Assembly: GCA_017961705.1 (NCBI GenBank)
Contig: JAGCWT010000113.1
Span: 72,681-126,468, forward strand
Direction: 5' to 3'
From: Treponema sp.
Lineage (GTDB): Bacteria; Spirochaetota; Spirochaetia; Treponematales; Treponemataceae
DNA: 53,788 nucleotides
In this document: positions 1 to 7,440 of the stretch, piece after piece
Numbering within the stretch: the stretch's first letter is position 1
Layout: each line of letters begins with the position of its first letter
Notes under the pieces: model-generated
Database searches by the model: none
What the model saw: only the letters and a program-made list of their open reading frames with translations
What the model was told of the DNA's origin: nothing
Made by a program: the position numbers and the translations under genes

Positions 1-203
1 CCCAGGTGATGATTCCAAACTTTACTTCCAAGGATATTTCTTACCGTTCAGAAAGGCTTAAGGGAATTTACCTTGTTCTTGGCCTTGAAAATTCGCTTTG
101 CCGGAGTGCAACTTGGGTTAGCGGAGATTTTGCATTTGCTTTTATGGCGGATGAAGGCTTTACTTACGAGAACTTGGATTCCTTTATTCAGCAGATTTAT
201 TAG
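1..203 (+). CDS. C-terminal fragment of an unidentified protein (cut by window start)
   Basis: An open frame enters from the left edge and ends at TAG 201-203; the last readable residues are about 66 codons. I do not recognise the family. The tail is mixed hydrophobic and acidic (it ends SFIQQIY) with no membrane segment. It ends five bases before the next gene on the same strand, so the two are probably co-transcribed. The true start lies outside the window. The GTG/ATG codons at 6-11 are internal to the frame and should not be taken as the start. Confidence 0.55.
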   Translation, partial: QVMIPNFTSKDISYRSERLKGIYLVLGLENSLCRSATWVSGDFAFAFMADEGFTYENLDSFIQQIY

Positions 204-208
204 TTTTT

Positions 209-1690
209 ATGCATATGGAAAAAAAGCTTTTCCTTTTTTGCCTAAGCCTTGCCTTTGCGCTTGGCTTTTCTTTTGCACAGAATGCCGCCCTGCCTTCCGT
301 AGAGCCTCTTTTTCTTTACGATGACGGCGGTTCTTTTGATGATGATGACATTATAAAATCTGCCCTGGAATTTTCCGAATGCCCTGTTAGCTCTGCAGAA
401 GGTCAGTCGGCTCTGTTGCGCTATGATGTCTTGCGGCGGTCTGTAACTTCCCCTTCTTTTTTAAGCTTGAGCCAAGTTGAGAGAGCGGAAAAAATTCTTT
501 CCCTCATGTATGAAAAGGTTATTGTTGCCTATAAGGAAAGGCAGACTAGGCTGAACGTCATGTTTGCGGACGGAAGCTACAACTGTGTTTCTTCCAGCCT
601 GCTTTATCTTGCGCTTGCAAAGGCGTGTGGACTTGATGTCCGCGGCCAGGTAACCCCCAACCATGCGTTTTGCACCCTCTATGTAACAGACGGTTCGGGC
701 GGCGGGAAGACAAAGATAGATGTTGAGACGACGAATCCCTACGGCTTCAATCCCGGGGTCAGGCGGAATGTTCAGGTGGATGCATCCGGTGGCGGGCGCT
801 ATACGGTTGTTCCCAAGAGGAATTACAGCGGACGCTATGAGGTAGAAGACAGGGTATTTGTTAGCCTTGTTGGGGCAAACCTTGCCTCCGATTACGACAA
901 GGCCGAAAACTGGCAAAGGGCGGTGCCTATGCTTGCCGCTTGTGCCGCCTTTACCAGGGACTGCAAAAATTCCAAGCACGACAACCGCCTGGAATTTGAA
1001 AAGATGTGCACGAATTATGTTGTGAGCCTGCAGCGCGAAAAGCAGTTTGGCCTTGCCATTGAGTGGCTTGATACCGTCTTGGCAAAGTGGGGCAGCGGGA
1101 ATGAGCTTTTGAACACTTACGAAAAGACGCTTTCCAACTATATAATTTCCATCTGCCGGAAGGGTTCTTTTTCTGCGGCAAAGGACTGTCTGGAGCAACG
1201 CAGGGGCAAAATTGGTGCGCAGGCAGCGGCCCGCATTGAGCAGTTGATTTTTGAGAGCGAAGTTCAATGGCATCTTGACGAGGCCCGCGGGGATGATGCG
1301 GCAATTGAATACCTGCACGGAATACGCTCGTTGGAAATTGCAAAGCAGACAAGGAACGCTGCAAAAATAAAGCAGAGGCTTGAGCAGCACTGGCTGAATA
1401 AGATAAATGCGGCACAGGCAGACGGGGACTTTTTGTATGCGGCAGCCATCGCTGACCAGGGAATGGCGGATGTTGGCAGCAGCGGCATTCTTTCAAGCGC
1501 AAAAAGGAACTGCTTCCACAATTACGATGCCTTTTACCACAACAAATTTGCTGACTTGGCAAATAAAAAGCGCTATGAAGAAGCTCTTGATGTTCTTAAT
1601 GAAGGTTTGAGCGGCAATCCTGAAAGCCAGACCTTAAAGAATGACCTTAGGCGTCTGCAAAAAATGATGGGCAAAGACGGCTCTAGATGA
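209..1690 (+). CDS. Secreted transglutaminase-like protein with helical C-terminal repeats
   Basis: The 493-aa protein begins with a clear signal peptide (KKLFLFCLSLAFALGFSFA, cleavage near residue 23), so it acts in the periplasm or outside the cell. Residues about 110-180 carry a transglutaminase/protease-like core: Cys126 in YNCVSSS, His152 in NHAFC and Asp171 in KIDVETTN are correctly ordered for a Cys-His-Asp triad. After residue 210 the chain is alpha-helical and TPR-like (repeated AAC..., YEEALDVLNEGL). This arrangement is typical of secreted peptidase-like or amidotransferase-like proteins, but the substrate is unknown. The start could be ATG 209 or ATG 215; no strong ribosome-binding site decides. 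It follows the preceding gene by five bases. Confidence 0.75.
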   Translation: MHMEKKLFLFCLSLAFALGFSFAQNAALPSVEPLFLYDDGGSFDDDDIIKSALEFSECPVSSAEGQSALLRYDVLRRSVTSPSFLSLSQVERAEKILSLMYEKVIVAYKERQTRLNVMFADGSYNCVSSSLLYLALAKACGLDVRGQVTPNHAFCTLYVTDGSGGGKTKIDVETTNPYGFNPGVRRNVQVDASGGGRYTVVPKRNYSGRYEVEDRVFVSLVGANLASDYDKAENWQRAVPMLAACAAFTRDCKNSKHDNRLEFEKMCTNYVVSLQREKQFGLAIEWLDTVLAKWGSGNELLNTYEKTLSNYIISICRKGSFSAAKDCLEQRRGKIGAQAAARIEQLIFESEVQWHLDEARGDDAAIEYLHGIRSLEIAKQTRNAAKIKQRLEQHWLNKINAAQADGDFLYAAAIADQGMADVGSSGILSSAKRNCFHNYDAFYHNKFADLANKKRYEEALDVLNEGLSGNPESQTLKNDLRRLQKMMGKDGSR

Positions 1691-1701
1691 CAAAATAAAA
1701 A

Positions 1702-1797
1702 GTCCAGATTAACTTCGGCACCACCATCATCTGAATACCGTTGCTTCCTTCCGGATCTGGCGGGGTTTTCCAGCGACAATGTGCAAAGCATCTGGAC
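1702..1797 (-). ncRNA. ffs: Signal recognition particle RNA (small bacterial 4.5S type)
   Basis: Read on the minus strand, the 96-nt RNA starts GTCCAGAT and ends ATCTGGAC, a perfect 8-bp closing helix. The apical domain reads AGATCCGGAAGGAAGCA, which matches the universal SRP domain IV (GGAA tetraloop plus the Ffh-binding asymmetric loop) with one G-to-A change from the usual AGGTCC. A T-rich tract (TTTTTATTTTG) follows directly and can act as terminator. The RNA starts five bases after tRNA-Ser(GGA), so it is the last product of the tRNA operon and must be released by tRNA 3' processing. It binds Ffh to target membrane and secreted proteins. Confidence 0.93.
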
Positions 1798-1802
1798 AAA
1801 GG

Positions 1803-1889
1803 CGGAAAGAGGGGGATTCGAACCCCCGACAGACTTTCGCCTGTGCACGCCTTCCAAGCGTGGACCTTAAACCACTCGGACATCTTTCC
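1803..1889 (-). tRNA. tRNA-Ser (anticodon GGA)
   Basis: An 87-nt class II tRNA on the minus strand. The acceptor stem is GGAAAGA with TCTTTCC, the discriminator is G, the anticodon loop centres on GGA, there is a long variable arm, and the T-loop is TTCGAAT. CCA is not encoded. Reads UCC and UCU codons. Confidence 0.96.
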
Positions 1890-2016
1890 AAAACAAAAAA
1901 AATACAGGACTTTTTGAATAAAGCCACCGCAGTCAATTAAGTCAACACTTTCTTATGCAAAGCGGCAGTCACCGGAAGAAAAACATCCGGCATATCCAAA
2001 AACCTGTAATGATTAG

Positions 2017-2090
2017 TGAGACTGGGGGAGTTCGAATCCCCAACCTTCGGCTCCGCAGGCCAACACTCTATCCAGTTGAGCTACAGTCTC
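2017..2090 (-). tRNA. tRNA-Arg (anticodon GCG)
   Basis: A 74-nt class I tRNA on the minus strand. The acceptor is GAGACTG/CAGTCTC with discriminator A, the anticodon loop is CTGCGGA (anticodon GCG) closed by TTGGC/GCCGA, and the T-arm is normal. Most bacteria read CGU/CGC with an inosine-modified ACG anticodon, so a genomic GCG is unusual. CCA is not encoded. Confidence 0.9.
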
Positions 2091-2131
2091 AAAGTTGAAC
2101 AAAAGCGTTTGTAGGGCTATTTGTTCGATAG

Positions 2132-2216
2132 CGGAGACGACAGGGGTTGAACCTGCCCGGCCCGTTAGGAACCGACGGTTTAGCAAACCGTTGTATTACC
2201 GCTCTACCACGTCTCC
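2132..2216 (-). tRNA. tRNA-Ser (anticodon GCT)
   Basis: An 85-nt class II tRNA on the minus strand. The acceptor is GGAGACG/CGTCTCC with discriminator G, the anticodon loop TTGCTAA is closed by ACGGT/ACCGT, and there is a long variable arm. Reads AGC and AGU. CCA is not encoded. Confidence 0.95.
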
Positions 2217-2246
2217 AAATTGGAAACACCTAAGCGCTTCCTTTCT

Positions 2247-2333
2247 CGGAGCGAGAGGGATTTGAACCCCCGATACCCGTAAGAGTATAACGGTTTTCAA
2301 GACCGCCGCGTTCGACCACTCTGCCATCGCTCC
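2247..2333 (-). tRNA. tRNA-Ser (anticodon TGA)
   Basis: An 87-nt class II tRNA on the minus strand. The acceptor is GGAGCGA/TCGCTCC with discriminator G, the anticodon loop is CTTGAAA and the variable arm is long. It is the first gene of the stable-RNA operon, starting 15 bases after the -10 hexamer. Confidence 0.95.
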
Positions 2334-2347
2334 AATAATATGCAAGT

Positions 2348-2376
2348 ACTATATCATAAACAGAAAATTGTGTCAA
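2348..2376 (-). promoter_or_regulatory. Sigma-70-type promoter of the tRNA/SRP RNA operon
   Basis: On the minus strand, TTGACA (2371-2376) and TATAGT (2348-2353) are separated by exactly 17 bases. It faces the four tRNAs and ffs and is nearly consensus, as expected for stable RNA genes. Confidence 0.88.
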
Positions 2377-2428
2377 TAAAGAAGTTAAAATACACAAAAA
2401 TGATTTTGTGCAGCAGAAGACAAATCAA

Positions 2429-2573
2429 CCTACGCCGCCGTGGAACCCCGGAGTTGCCGCGCAGCGGCAATGAGCGTTAGCGAAGGGTGGAAGGGCGGTG
2501 GCGCAAAGGCATGATAGCCGGAATTAGCAGAGACGCGTAAGGTAGAGCTGGAAAAAGTACCGTCCAGAAGAAG
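2429..2573 (+). repeat. Dispersed intergenic repeat, composite (type B) copy 1
   Basis: Begins CCTACGCCGCCGTGGA and ends TACCGTCCAGAAGAAG; the same two ends flank the copy at 29978-30176. The interior has a GC-rich hairpin (TTGCCGC...GCGGCAA) and GCGAAGGG/GGGCGGTGGCG blocks. There is no coding potential. It fills most of the gap between the tRNA promoter and the HdeD-like gene. Confidence 0.7.
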
Positions 2574-2617
2574 ATTTTGAATAAAAAAGGGATATGGCTT
2601 TAAGTTTTGACTTTTTG

Positions 2618-2632
2618 TGTTATCATTAGGGT
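2618..2632 (+). promoter_or_regulatory. Extended -10 promoter placed for a leaderless start
   Basis: TGT-TATCAT (extended -10; hexamer 2621-2626) is followed by six bases (TAGGGT) and then the ATG at 2633. There is no good -35 at 17 bases and no ribosome-binding site. Transcription starting about seven bases after the -10 would begin at the start codon. Confidence 0.5.
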
Positions 2633-3229
2633 ATGGATAAGAAGAATATAACTACTGGAGTTTTATTGGTTGCCGTGGGACTTTTGGTTTTGCTTAATCC
2701 TGAGACTTGCATAAAGGTTCTGATTATTCTTTTGGGCGCATTTTCTGTTGTTAAAGGAATTTATGATCTTGCAAAGATGCGTTCCGTAAGTGATGATGAT
2801 GTTTACAAGCGTGTTCTTGTGGTGGAGGCTATAGTCAGCATACTGATTGGAATTGCTGCTCTTGTTGCCCCCTTTGCACTCTTTAACACTGTGCAGGAAA
2901 TTGTCCGCATCATGCTTTATGTTCTTGCCGCCTATCTTGTTCTGGAAGCTTTTGCCTGCTTGTTTTTGGCGGTTAAGTTAAAGGGCCTGGATGTGGAAAA
3001 GGGCGTGGCAAAGTCTTTTGTTCACCAGGGGCTTTGCAGTCTTTTGATAGCGGTGATTCTTTTTCTTTTGCCGCAGAATTTTGGAATAATCATTGTTAGG
3101 GCAATGGGCTGCATCTTTATTATAGCCGCGGTAATAACCCTGCTTTACACTTGGCACAACCGTCCGATTGTTATTGAAGCAGATGCCGTGGAAGATGTAA
3201 AGCCGGAAGAATTGGCAGAGCCAGAATAA
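2633..3229 (+). CDS. HdeD/DUF308-like integral membrane protein
   Basis: A 198-aa protein of paired hydrophobic segments in the HdeD-like pattern: two N-terminal helices (about 9-45), a short charged loop (AKMRSVSDDDVYKR) and further helices at about 58-77, 86-110, 128-147 and 149-170, then a hydrophilic acidic tail (VEDVKPEELAEPE). The family is named for E. coli HdeD, an acid-stress membrane protein; the biochemical role is unknown. It is monocistronic, ahead of a strong hairpin terminator. The start is the only reasonable ATG, and a -10 hexamer lies six bases upstream. Confidence 0.72.
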   Translation: MDKKNITTGVLLVAVGLLVLLNPETCIKVLIILLGAFSVVKGIYDLAKMRSVSDDDVYKRVLVVEAIVSILIGIAALVAPFALFNTVQEIVRIMLYVLAAYLVLEAFACLFLAVKLKGLDVEKGVAKSFVHQGLCSLLIAVILFLLPQNFGIIIVRAMGCIFIIAAVITLLYTWHNRPIVIEADAVEDVKPEELAEPE

Positions 3230-3249
3230 TTGCTTGTGTAAAATAAAAA

Positions 3250-3297
3250 TGCCGAACCTGTTGGTCAAATTCAACAAGTTCGGCATGCATTTTTTTG
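3250..3297. terminator. Bidirectional intrinsic terminator
   Basis: TGCCGAACCTGTTG pairs with CAACAAGTTCGGCA (14 bp, one mismatch) around a GTCAAATT loop, followed by TTTTTTT on the plus strand and by TTTTTATTTT on the minus strand. It lies between the convergent HdeD-like gene and the minD-lgt operon and serves both. Confidence 0.88.
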
Positions 3298-3327
3298 CTA
3301 TCGTTTGCTATCTTTTGCTAAAGTGAC

Positions 3328-5373
3328 TTACTGCTGCCTTTCTGCTATGGCTTTCTTTACTCCGTCTGCAAAGAGCTGGTTTTGGTCCGTACGCTCAGGG
3401 ACAGAGAATTCCGGGGCTCCATTGTTGCCTGATGTGCGGTAGAAGTCTTTGGAGTCTGCTGTGTAGGCAGGGCTTTCCGTGTTGTTGAGCCACCAGTCAA
3501 GAACTGCCACTATGCAGAGGGTGTATTTTATGAGGTTTGCATTTGTGGCGGCTGTAGTGTCGTCCGGGCGTTTTGCTCCCAAAAGAACGTCAAGCCTCTT
3601 GGAAATGATGTTTGGAATTTCAAAGTTGTAGCGGTCCCAAGTGTTGATTATGCCAAGAACCGGCTTTTTTGCCTGTGCGTTTTCGTCTATGCGGCGGGCA
3701 AGAACCGTAAAGACCTTGCGGATAAATTCCGTGCGGTTGTAGATAGGCGTAAACTTATTGTCTGACCTTGGCTTTGAAAGCGTTGGCGCATTGAATTTAA
3801 GGTGCGGAAGGAAGTAAAGCTTTTGTCCCCAGAACATGGTGTTTATGAGTTCCTTGCCGTAGTTGGTGGAGGCGTAGTCGCTCTGTGTGTAGAGGGTGTT
3901 CATAAAGTTGCGCAGGTATTCCGCGTAGTTCTTTTCAAATGTGTCGTCAATGTAGAAGCCCCAGTCACCCATAACGTCTGTGATGGAATCGTCCATGTAG
4001 CCAAGCTTTTCGTCTGCCTTTAGGTTAAAGTTGATGTTGCGGCATCCGTGGAAGAGGTCGTCTATGATTTTAATAAGAACGATTGCCACCTGAAGTCCGT
4101 TCTGTGGATTGAGCATGTTGAAGCCGTCGTTGAATTTGTAGAGCGGCTGGAAGTAGGGGAACATGTCCGGGTGGGCGTCCAGGTTGGAGAAGCCTGCATC
4201 TGGGAAAAGCTGCTCAAGAATCTTAAGGCCTGCTTCTACGATTTCGTCTTTTTTGCCGGCAACAGGTTTTGCAGCCTCTTCCTGTTTTTTGCGCTCCTCT
4301 TCTTCCTTTTCCCTCTGAGCCTCTTCGTCCACCTTCTTTTTCTTTTCCGGAAGCAGGAGGTCAAATTTTGAAAGCCCAAGGAAGTCCAGGATTTGAACTA
4401 TCTGTGCCGTAAAGAAGCGTGGGAATTCAACATATTCAGAAGAGCACATTCTCATAAGAAGCGGGTACATGCCCTTGATTATCTGGTTGTAGACATAAAT
4501 CCATTCTGTAATTCCTTGTTTTGCAAGAGTTTGCACTTTTGAGGAATCAATTGCGGGGTAGGCGCTTATGTCTGCGTAAACTTCCTTGATAAGGGCTGGA
4601 ACCTGCTGTTCGCCAATGTAGTAAATGGTAATAAGCTCGTGGTAAACAGCTTTTACGAACGGAATGAGCATTGGAACCGTAAGGTCTGCCGCCTGATCTT
4701 CAAGCGTAAGGGCAAGCATTTTTATGTTGCGCATTGTCCATTTGCCCACGGTGCGAAGGAATTTGAACTTTAGGTCTGTTTCTGCCGCTATTTTTGCCTT
4801 GTAGGTTGCCGGTGCAATCTGGATAAAGGATTTTAGCGTAGAAATAAAGGCCTGCATGTGTTCAACGTGCTGCTTTATGGTGTATTCTCCAAATTCGCGG
4901 GAAACTTTTTCCCTGTTTTTGGCGGAAAGTCCAAATATAAAGTTAAAGAAACCAAAGTCCGGCTTAAGCTTGTACTCTTCCGACTGCATTAGGCGGTTCA
5001 TAAGCTTAAGGTTGTGGGATGTTATTGCAGGAAGGTCTTCGTCGGTTTTGCGGGCCTTACCGCTTTTTACCAGGTTGTTTACGGAAGGGGATGCTTTCTT
5101 CTGTCCTGTTGTGGAAGAGAGGGCTGCGCTTTTAGAAGAAATGTCGCTGGAAGAAAGGCCGGAAGCCTTTATGTGGCCGCCAACAACAACGCGGTTGCGC
5201 TTTGGCAAAGTGTCCGGGTTAATAGGAGTTGGACGTTCCGGAAGTATTTCTCCGCCGAGTTTTTTCTGCATTTCCAGGGCTTCGATTGGGTCGATTGCGC
5301 CAATGTTCTTGCGGGTTTGCTCCAGAGTTCCAGGTGCGAAGGCCCGTGATTTTTTATTACTTGAATCAGACAT
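3328..5373 (-). CDS. 681-aa cytoplasmic protein of unknown function, last gene of the minD-lgt operon
   Basis: I do not recognise a characterised family. The protein has no signal peptide and no convincing membrane helix. Residues 1-120 are Ser/Thr/Lys-rich and probably disordered. Residues 120-345 are a helical block rich in aromatic residues. A charged coiled-coil linker (about 346-375: PEKKKKVDEEAQREKEEEER) separates it from a second globular part that runs to the C-terminus (motifs DWGFYIDDTFEKNY, GIINTWDRYNFEIP). The start is supported by GGGGAG about 9 bases before ATG. It follows the DUF2804 gene by 13 bases, so it is the distal gene of a four-gene operon. Probably spirochaete-restricted; this is inference. 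Confidence 0.75.
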   Translation of the reverse strand: MSDSSNKKSRAFAPGTLEQTRKNIGAIDPIEALEMQKKLGGEILPERPTPINPDTLPKRNRVVVGGHIKASGLSSSDISSKSAALSSTTGQKKASPSVNNLVKSGKARKTDEDLPAITSHNLKLMNRLMQSEEYKLKPDFGFFNFIFGLSAKNREKVSREFGEYTIKQHVEHMQAFISTLKSFIQIAPATYKAKIAAETDLKFKFLRTVGKWTMRNIKMLALTLEDQAADLTVPMLIPFVKAVYHELITIYYIGEQQVPALIKEVYADISAYPAIDSSKVQTLAKQGITEWIYVYNQIIKGMYPLLMRMCSSEYVEFPRFFTAQIVQILDFLGLSKFDLLLPEKKKKVDEEAQREKEEEERKKQEEAAKPVAGKKDEIVEAGLKILEQLFPDAGFSNLDAHPDMFPYFQPLYKFNDGFNMLNPQNGLQVAIVLIKIIDDLFHGCRNINFNLKADEKLGYMDDSITDVMGDWGFYIDDTFEKNYAEYLRNFMNTLYTQSDYASTNYGKELINTMFWGQKLYFLPHLKFNAPTLSKPRSDNKFTPIYNRTEFIRKVFTVLARRIDENAQAKKPVLGIINTWDRYNFEIPNIISKRLDVLLGAKRPDDTTAATNANLIKYTLCIVAVLDWWLNNTESPAYTADSKDFYRTSGNNGAPEFSVPERTDQNQLFADGVKKAIAERQQ

Positions 5374-5386
5374 GTCTATGCTCCCC

Positions 5387-6454
5387 TTATAATCTTATAG
5401 AATATTTCTTTGTTATCCCCGGCAACGATTTTATGGATATTTTTTCACCGTCTGCCGTAAGCAAATCTCCTTCAAAAGTTCCGTATATTGTATGGTATTC
5501 AGAATGAAGGATAATCGCGCTGATTATATTCTTATTATCGGAAACAGGCGAAAAAGTTAAATCAATCATATTCTCCGTGTCCTGAATAATCCATTTATTC
5601 ATTATACCATAAGAATGGGTAATTACAACAGGCGGAAGGGGTGTTGGCTTGCCGTCGTAGAACAAAACGTTGCTGTTGTACTTGTCCTGGTCAACTGCGT
5701 CCTGGGAGCTGGCCTGAATCCTAAAGGAAATGTTCTTTCCGTTGACGCAACCCATGCCGGTAACAAATTCTCCGTGGCTGATGAATTTCATGTAAGTGCG
5801 GTTTATCTCAAAGAAAGAGATGCCGTCGCAGTCCTTCATTGTGATTGCATCTGAATGCTTGGGAATAAGCGTAACTGCCCCGTGCAAGGGTAAAGTGGCG
5901 TAATAGTGGGCTGAGCAGCGCCTGCGGGTTGGGGAAGGTGAAATGCAGGTTAGCTCCGTCATTTGGTCAGAGTTAAAGCGTGCTATGAGGGCTGAATTTG
6001 CGTTTGGACGTACGCTGTCGCCCTTTAGGCTAAAAATTACGGAAAGTTTGTCCGTCTTGCGGTCCCAGCTTATCCTTATGTAGCGGGATTTTTTGTAGCT
6101 GGAGGTTGATGCCGCTATAAGCTTGTGGGGAACAAAGCGCTTTCTTGGCCCCATGACCGAGCGGTAGACATACCTCTGCTTTGTCTGCATGTTCCAGAAA
6201 TTCACTTCTGCCATGCCGAATATCTTTGAATCGTAGAAGTCTATGCAGCCAATATAGTCTCCCAGGCTAAAGAAAAAGGAAAGCCTGCTCTTAATGCGCA
6301 AGTTGGAAAGCAGGGTGGGCAGGGGAAAAGTGTAGAAGGGATTCTTTATGCCGCGTATGTCCAGCCGCTCCGGGTGGTTCAGAAAGGTTCCAAATACCGG
6401 TTTGCCTTTGCGGACAAAAGACCGCGGTGCTTCCTCTAGTTCTCTGGTGTACAA
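5387..6454 (-). CDS. DUF2804 family protein
   Basis: A 355-aa protein with family features of DUF2804: an N-terminal RELEEAPRSFVRKGKPVFGT segment, and a C-terminal YGTFEGDLLTADGEKI followed by the IKSLPG tail. It is beta-rich, with no signal peptide or membrane helix. The function of the family is unknown; a beta-sandwich lipid- or sugar-binding role is sometimes proposed. The start is TTG at 6452-6454 with AGAAGG seven bases upstream. It overlaps the last 19 bases of lgt, so translation is probably coupled. Its position after lgt suggests a role in the cell envelope, by inference only. Confidence 0.8.
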   Translation of the reverse strand: MYTRELEEAPRSFVRKGKPVFGTFLNHPERLDIRGIKNPFYTFPLPTLLSNLRIKSRLSFFFSLGDYIGCIDFYDSKIFGMAEVNFWNMQTKQRYVYRSVMGPRKRFVPHKLIAASTSSYKKSRYIRISWDRKTDKLSVIFSLKGDSVRPNANSALIARFNSDQMTELTCISPSPTRRRCSAHYYATLPLHGAVTLIPKHSDAITMKDCDGISFFEINRTYMKFISHGEFVTGMGCVNGKNISFRIQASSQDAVDQDKYNSNVLFYDGKPTPLPPVVITHSYGIMNKWIIQDTENMIDLTFSPVSDNKNIISAIILHSEYHTIYGTFEGDLLTADGEKISIKSLPGITKKYSIRL

Positions 6455-7440
6455 GGTGCCGCCTTCTTTTTGTTACGGAAGTAGAGAATTGCCATAAAAA
6501 CTAATCCGCCCAAAATCATTATAGAGCAGAGAATCTGTCCTGTTGAAAGGTTCAAGAGGGACGTGTTGCGGTAAAGAATTTCACTTCCGTCTTTGGAAAT
6601 CCTGTAGCCCAGGTCTGAATCCGGTTCGCGGAAATATTCTATTATGAACCTTACGAATCCGTAGGAAATAGTGTAAAGCGCCGTCAAAAAACCGTCAAAA
6701 GGCTTGTGCTTTCGGACATTCCACAAAAGCAGGAAAACGGCCAGACCTTCAAAAAGTGCTTCGTAAAGCTGGCTTGGGTGCCTAGGCAAGTCTATAAGCT
6801 TTAATCCTTCTGGAATAACCATCTTGCACTGGGCGGCAAAGTCCTTAACCCAGTCCAAACTGTAGGAAAAAGGCTCTGCGTGGGGGAAGGTAAAGCCCCA
6901 AGGCATAGTGGTAATCCTTCCGTAAAGCTCTCCGTTCAGGAAGTTGCCAATGCGGCCAAAAGTATATCCGGCTGGAATTGCCACAACAATAGCGTCTATC
7001 CACTTTAAGGTAGGCTTTTTGTGCCAGTGACACCATAAAAGCGTTCCAACAAGACCGCCAATAAAGCCTCCGTGGTAAGACATACCCGCAAGACCGGTGA
7101 ATTTTTTGGTTACGGAGTCAAAGGGCCAGAAGATAAGCCAGGGTGCCTTTAGATACCTTCCGCTCGTGTCGTAAACCAGGGTGGAGAATACGCGTGCCCC
7201 AATCAGCAAAAAGATTATTCCGCATGCAATAAAGCTAAAAATGTCGTCATCGGTAGCAGCATAGCCTTCTGTGTTGAGCGCACCTTCATTCTTTTCCTTG
7301 CGAAGGATTATAAAGGCGGTTACAAATGCAAAAATGTACATCAAACCGTACCAGCGCAAAAGTCCTAAGACCGGTACGTTTGGAAAAATTTCCGGATGAA
7401 TCCAAGTTGGATATTTAATATATAGAAGAAAATTGGACAT
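6436..7440 (-). CDS. lgt: Prolipoprotein diacylglyceryl transferase
   Basis: Lgt transfers diacylglycerol from phosphatidylglycerol to the lipobox Cys of prolipoproteins in the inner membrane. The 334-aa protein has about seven membrane segments and the Lgt signature GRIGNFLNGELYGR, plus MSYHGGFIGG in the conserved His-Gly-Gly region and HPSQLYEALFEG further on. Its length is within the bacterial norm, with a charged insertion near FREPDSDLGYRISKDG. The ATG overlaps the TAA of the upstream minD-like gene (TAATG), and the DUF2804 start lies inside its 3' end, so the genes form a tight operon. Lipoproteins are abundant in spirochaetes, so the gene is expected to be essential. Confidence 0.95.
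   Translation of the reverse strand: MSNFLLYIKYPTWIHPEIFPNVPVLGLLRWYGLMYIFAFVTAFIILRKEKNEGALNTEGYAATDDDIFSFIACGIIFLLIGARVFSTLVYDTSGRYLKAPWLIFWPFDSVTKKFTGLAGMSYHGGFIGGLVGTLLWCHWHKKPTLKWIDAIVVAIPAGYTFGRIGNFLNGELYGRITTMPWGFTFPHAEPFSYSLDWVKDFAAQCKMVIPEGLKLIDLPRHPSQLYEALFEGLAVFLLLWNVRKHKPFDGFLTALYTISYGFVRFIIEYFREPDSDLGYRISKDGSEILYRNTSLLNLSTGQILCSIMILGGLVFMAILYFRNKKKAAPCTPEN

Noticed and set aside
461-1390. A 309-codon open frame on the minus strand
   Set aside because: It is antisense to the transglutaminase-like gene, has no ribosome-binding site and its product has no coherent fold pattern.
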